From NCBI GenBank assembly GCA_937952085.1, contig CALFYQ010000332.1:1-7647 (forward strand): DNA of 7,647 nucleotides, read 5' to 3'. Below are positions 6,771 to 7,647 of the stretch, piece by piece. Both the position numbers and the translations under genes were made by a program. How positions within the stretch are numbered: position 1 is the first letter of the stretch; each line of letters starts with the position of its first letter. This DNA is from an uncultured Paracoccaceae bacterium. GTDB lineage: Bacteria > Pseudomonadota > Alphaproteobacteria > Rhodobacterales > Rhodobacteraceae. The notes beneath the pieces were generated by a model, which saw nothing but the letters and a program-made list of their open reading frames with translations, ran no database searches and was not told where the DNA came from.

Positions 6771-7332
6771 ACCCACGATCCGCAAGACCCTTCTCATCGT
6801 AGAGGACACAGCCGCCGAGCTTGGACGGCCGGTCCCGCACCCGGTCCGCAAGGCGGCGGCGCTCGCGGTGATCGAGAACCCGTTCGCGGGCCGTTACGTC
6901 GAAGATCTGACCGACCTCATCGAGGCGGGCGCCGCGCTCGGCGAGCGGCTCGGCGCGATGGCGCTCGCGGGGCTCGCGGCTCCGGCCGAGGCGGTGGAGA
7001 GCTACGGCAAGGCCGCCCTCGTCGGCGAGGACGGGGAGATGGAGCACGCCGCCGCGCTCCTCCACCCGAAGCTCGGCGCGCCGCTCCGGGCTCTGATCGG
7101 CGGCGGCGCGGCGCTGATCCCCTCGGCCAAGGGGAGGGGCGCGCCCGGCCGGCTTTTCGACGTGCCCCTCGGCCACCGCGACGAGGCCTGGAGCCGGGCG
7201 CATTTCGATGCGATGATGGTCTCGGTTCCCGACGCGCCGCGCGCGGGCGAGATCGTCATCGCCGTCGCGCTCGCCATCGGCGGGCGGCCCTTCGCGCGGA
7301 TCGGCGGGGCGGCGCCGAAACCGCGGAGCTGA
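6763..7332 (+). CDS. Amino acid synthesis family protein (PF06684, DUF1185)
   Basis: This 189-residue protein matches the poorly characterised 'amino acid synthesis' family. Visible blocks are VIENPFAGRYVEDL (36-49), YGKAALVGEDGEMEHAAALL (81-100), HPKLGAPLR (101-109), SAKGRGAPG (121-129) and PLGHRDEAWSRAHFDAM (135-151). The charged and His residues in these blocks (Glu38, Asp48, His95, His101, His138, His147) could form an active site, but no reaction is established. No signal peptide or membrane segment is seen. The ATG at 6763 overlaps the preceding gene by 8 bp and begins the usual family N-terminus (KTLLIVEDT); the ribosome binding site is weak, so coupling is probable. It is the last operon gene. 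Its position suggests action on, or binding of, the product of the hydroxylase and reductase, perhaps as a hydrolase or isomerase. That is a guess from context, and the family name should not be read as proven amino acid biosynthesis. Confidence 0.85.
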   Translation: MPEPTIRKTLLIVEDTAAELGRPVPHPVRKAAALAVIENPFAGRYVEDLTDLIEAGAALGERLGAMALAGLAAPAEAVESYGKAALVGEDGEMEHAAALLHPKLGAPLRALIGGGAALIPSAKGRGAPGRLFDVPLGHRDEAWSRAHFDAMMVSVPDAPRAGEIVIAVALAIGGRPFARIGGAAPKPRS

Positions 7333-7336
7333 ACCG

Positions 7337-7361
7337 GCGCCCCTTGACCCCCGGGGGGCGC
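7337..7361 (+). terminator. GC-rich stem-loop after the operon, possible terminator
   Basis: GCGCCCC (7337-7343) pairs perfectly with GGGGCGC (7355-7361) across an 11-base loop, starting five bases after the last operon stop. No T-run follows, so it is not a canonical intrinsic terminator. The candidate -35 box of transketolase lies in its loop. It may slow transcription, protect the mRNA 3' end, or be chance in GC-rich DNA. Confidence 0.3.
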
Positions 7362-7372
7362 TCCGCGATATG
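7344..7372 (+). promoter_or_regulatory. Putative promoter of the transketolase gene
   Basis: TTGACC (7344-7349) and GATATG (7367-7372) are separated by 17 bases, a good fit to a housekeeping alphaproteobacterial promoter. Transcription would start near 7379, giving a leader of about 30 bases before the ATG at 7408. This suggests that transketolase is expressed separately from the upstream operon. Confidence 0.5.
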
Positions 7373-7394
7373 CCGCCGCATTCCAATCGAGACC

Positions 7395-7400
7395 GGGGGA
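7395..7400 (+). promoter_or_regulatory. Ribosome binding site of transketolase
   Basis: GGGGGA stands seven bases before the ATG at 7408. It is the clearest Shine-Dalgarno-like sequence in the window and supports that start. Confidence 0.55.
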
Positions 7401-7407
7401 ACGCCTG

Positions 7408-7647
7408 ATGTCCGACGCCGCGACCGCCAAGAGGCCGGAGGCGAAGCGCCTCGCCGATGCGATCCGCGTCCTCGCCATGGACGCCGTCGAGGCCGCCAAT
7501 TCGGGGCATCCCGGCATGCCGATGGGCATGGCCGACGCCGCGACCGCGCTCTTCCGCGATCATCTGAAGTTCGACGCCGCCGATCCGCACTGGCCGGACC
7601 GGGACCGGTTCGTGCTCTCGGCCGGCCACGGCTCGATGCTGCTCTAC
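7408..7647 (+). CDS. tkt: Transketolase, N-terminal 80 residues, runs off the right edge
   Basis: The 80 codons read MSDAATAKRPEAKRLADAIR and continue as a clear transketolase N-terminus. Transketolase moves two-carbon units between sugar phosphates using thiamine diphosphate, in the pentose phosphate and Calvin cycles. Hallmarks are NSGHPGMPMGMADAATALF (31-49) and DRFVLSAGHGSMLLY (66-80). His34 and His74 match the His26 and His66 active-site positions of E. coli TktA. The thiamine-binding and C-terminal domains lie outside the window. The ATG has a good ribosome binding site and the expected distance to the SGHPG motif. The 75-base gap and its own promoter indicate a separate transcription unit from the oxidoreductase operon. 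Whether it is the general or a CO2-fixation copy cannot be told from this part. Confidence 0.95.
   Translation, partial: MSDAATAKRPEAKRLADAIRVLAMDAVEAANSGHPGMPMGMADAATALFRDHLKFDAADPHWPDRDRFVLSAGHGSMLLY

Overview
The window is very GC-rich DNA whose codons nearly all end in G or C. A tRNA-Arg(ACG), a DUF3095 gene and a transketolase gene flank an oxidoreductase operon. This fits an alphaproteobacterium, plausibly Rhodobacterales or a relative, but the genus cannot be fixed from the sequence alone.

Layout. (1) Bases 1-577, minus strand: the N-terminal 192 residues of a DUF3095 protein with nucleotide-cyclase-like features, running off the left edge. (2) Bases 687-763, minus strand: tRNA-Arg with anticodon ACG and an encoded CCA. 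(3) Bases 764-882: a divergent intergenic region with a probable tRNA promoter on the minus strand and a TTGACA box on the plus strand. (4) Bases 883-7332, plus strand: a compact operon of five genes, each overlapping the next by 4, 14, 4 and 8 bp. (5) Bases 7333-7407: a short intergenic region with a likely promoter, a GC hairpin and a ribosome binding site. (6) Base 7408 onward: the first 80 codons of transketolase.

The operon is the main content. It encodes an FAD subunit and a fused [2Fe-2S]/molybdenum subunit of a xanthine-dehydrogenase-family hydroxylase, a homologue of 6-hydroxynicotinate reductase with an N-terminal Cys cluster, a UPF0280 protein that resembles ApbE flavin transferases, and a protein of the 'amino acid synthesis' family (PF06684, DUF1185). 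The likely logic is that the molybdenum enzyme hydroxylates an N-heteroaromatic ring, the reductase reduces the hydroxylated ring, the UPF0280 protein matures one of these enzymes (perhaps by attaching flavin), and the PF06684 protein acts on the product. This parallels the first two steps of reductive nicotinate breakdown. No ring-opening hydrolase, transporter, regulator or molybdenum-insertion chaperone is present, so the substrate is open. The molybdenum subunit lacks the glutamate that xanthine oxidases use to bind purine, which argues against xanthine as substrate. This operon is the best candidate in the window for an incompletely described system.

I saw no CRISPR array, insertion sequence, prophage gene or replication origin.
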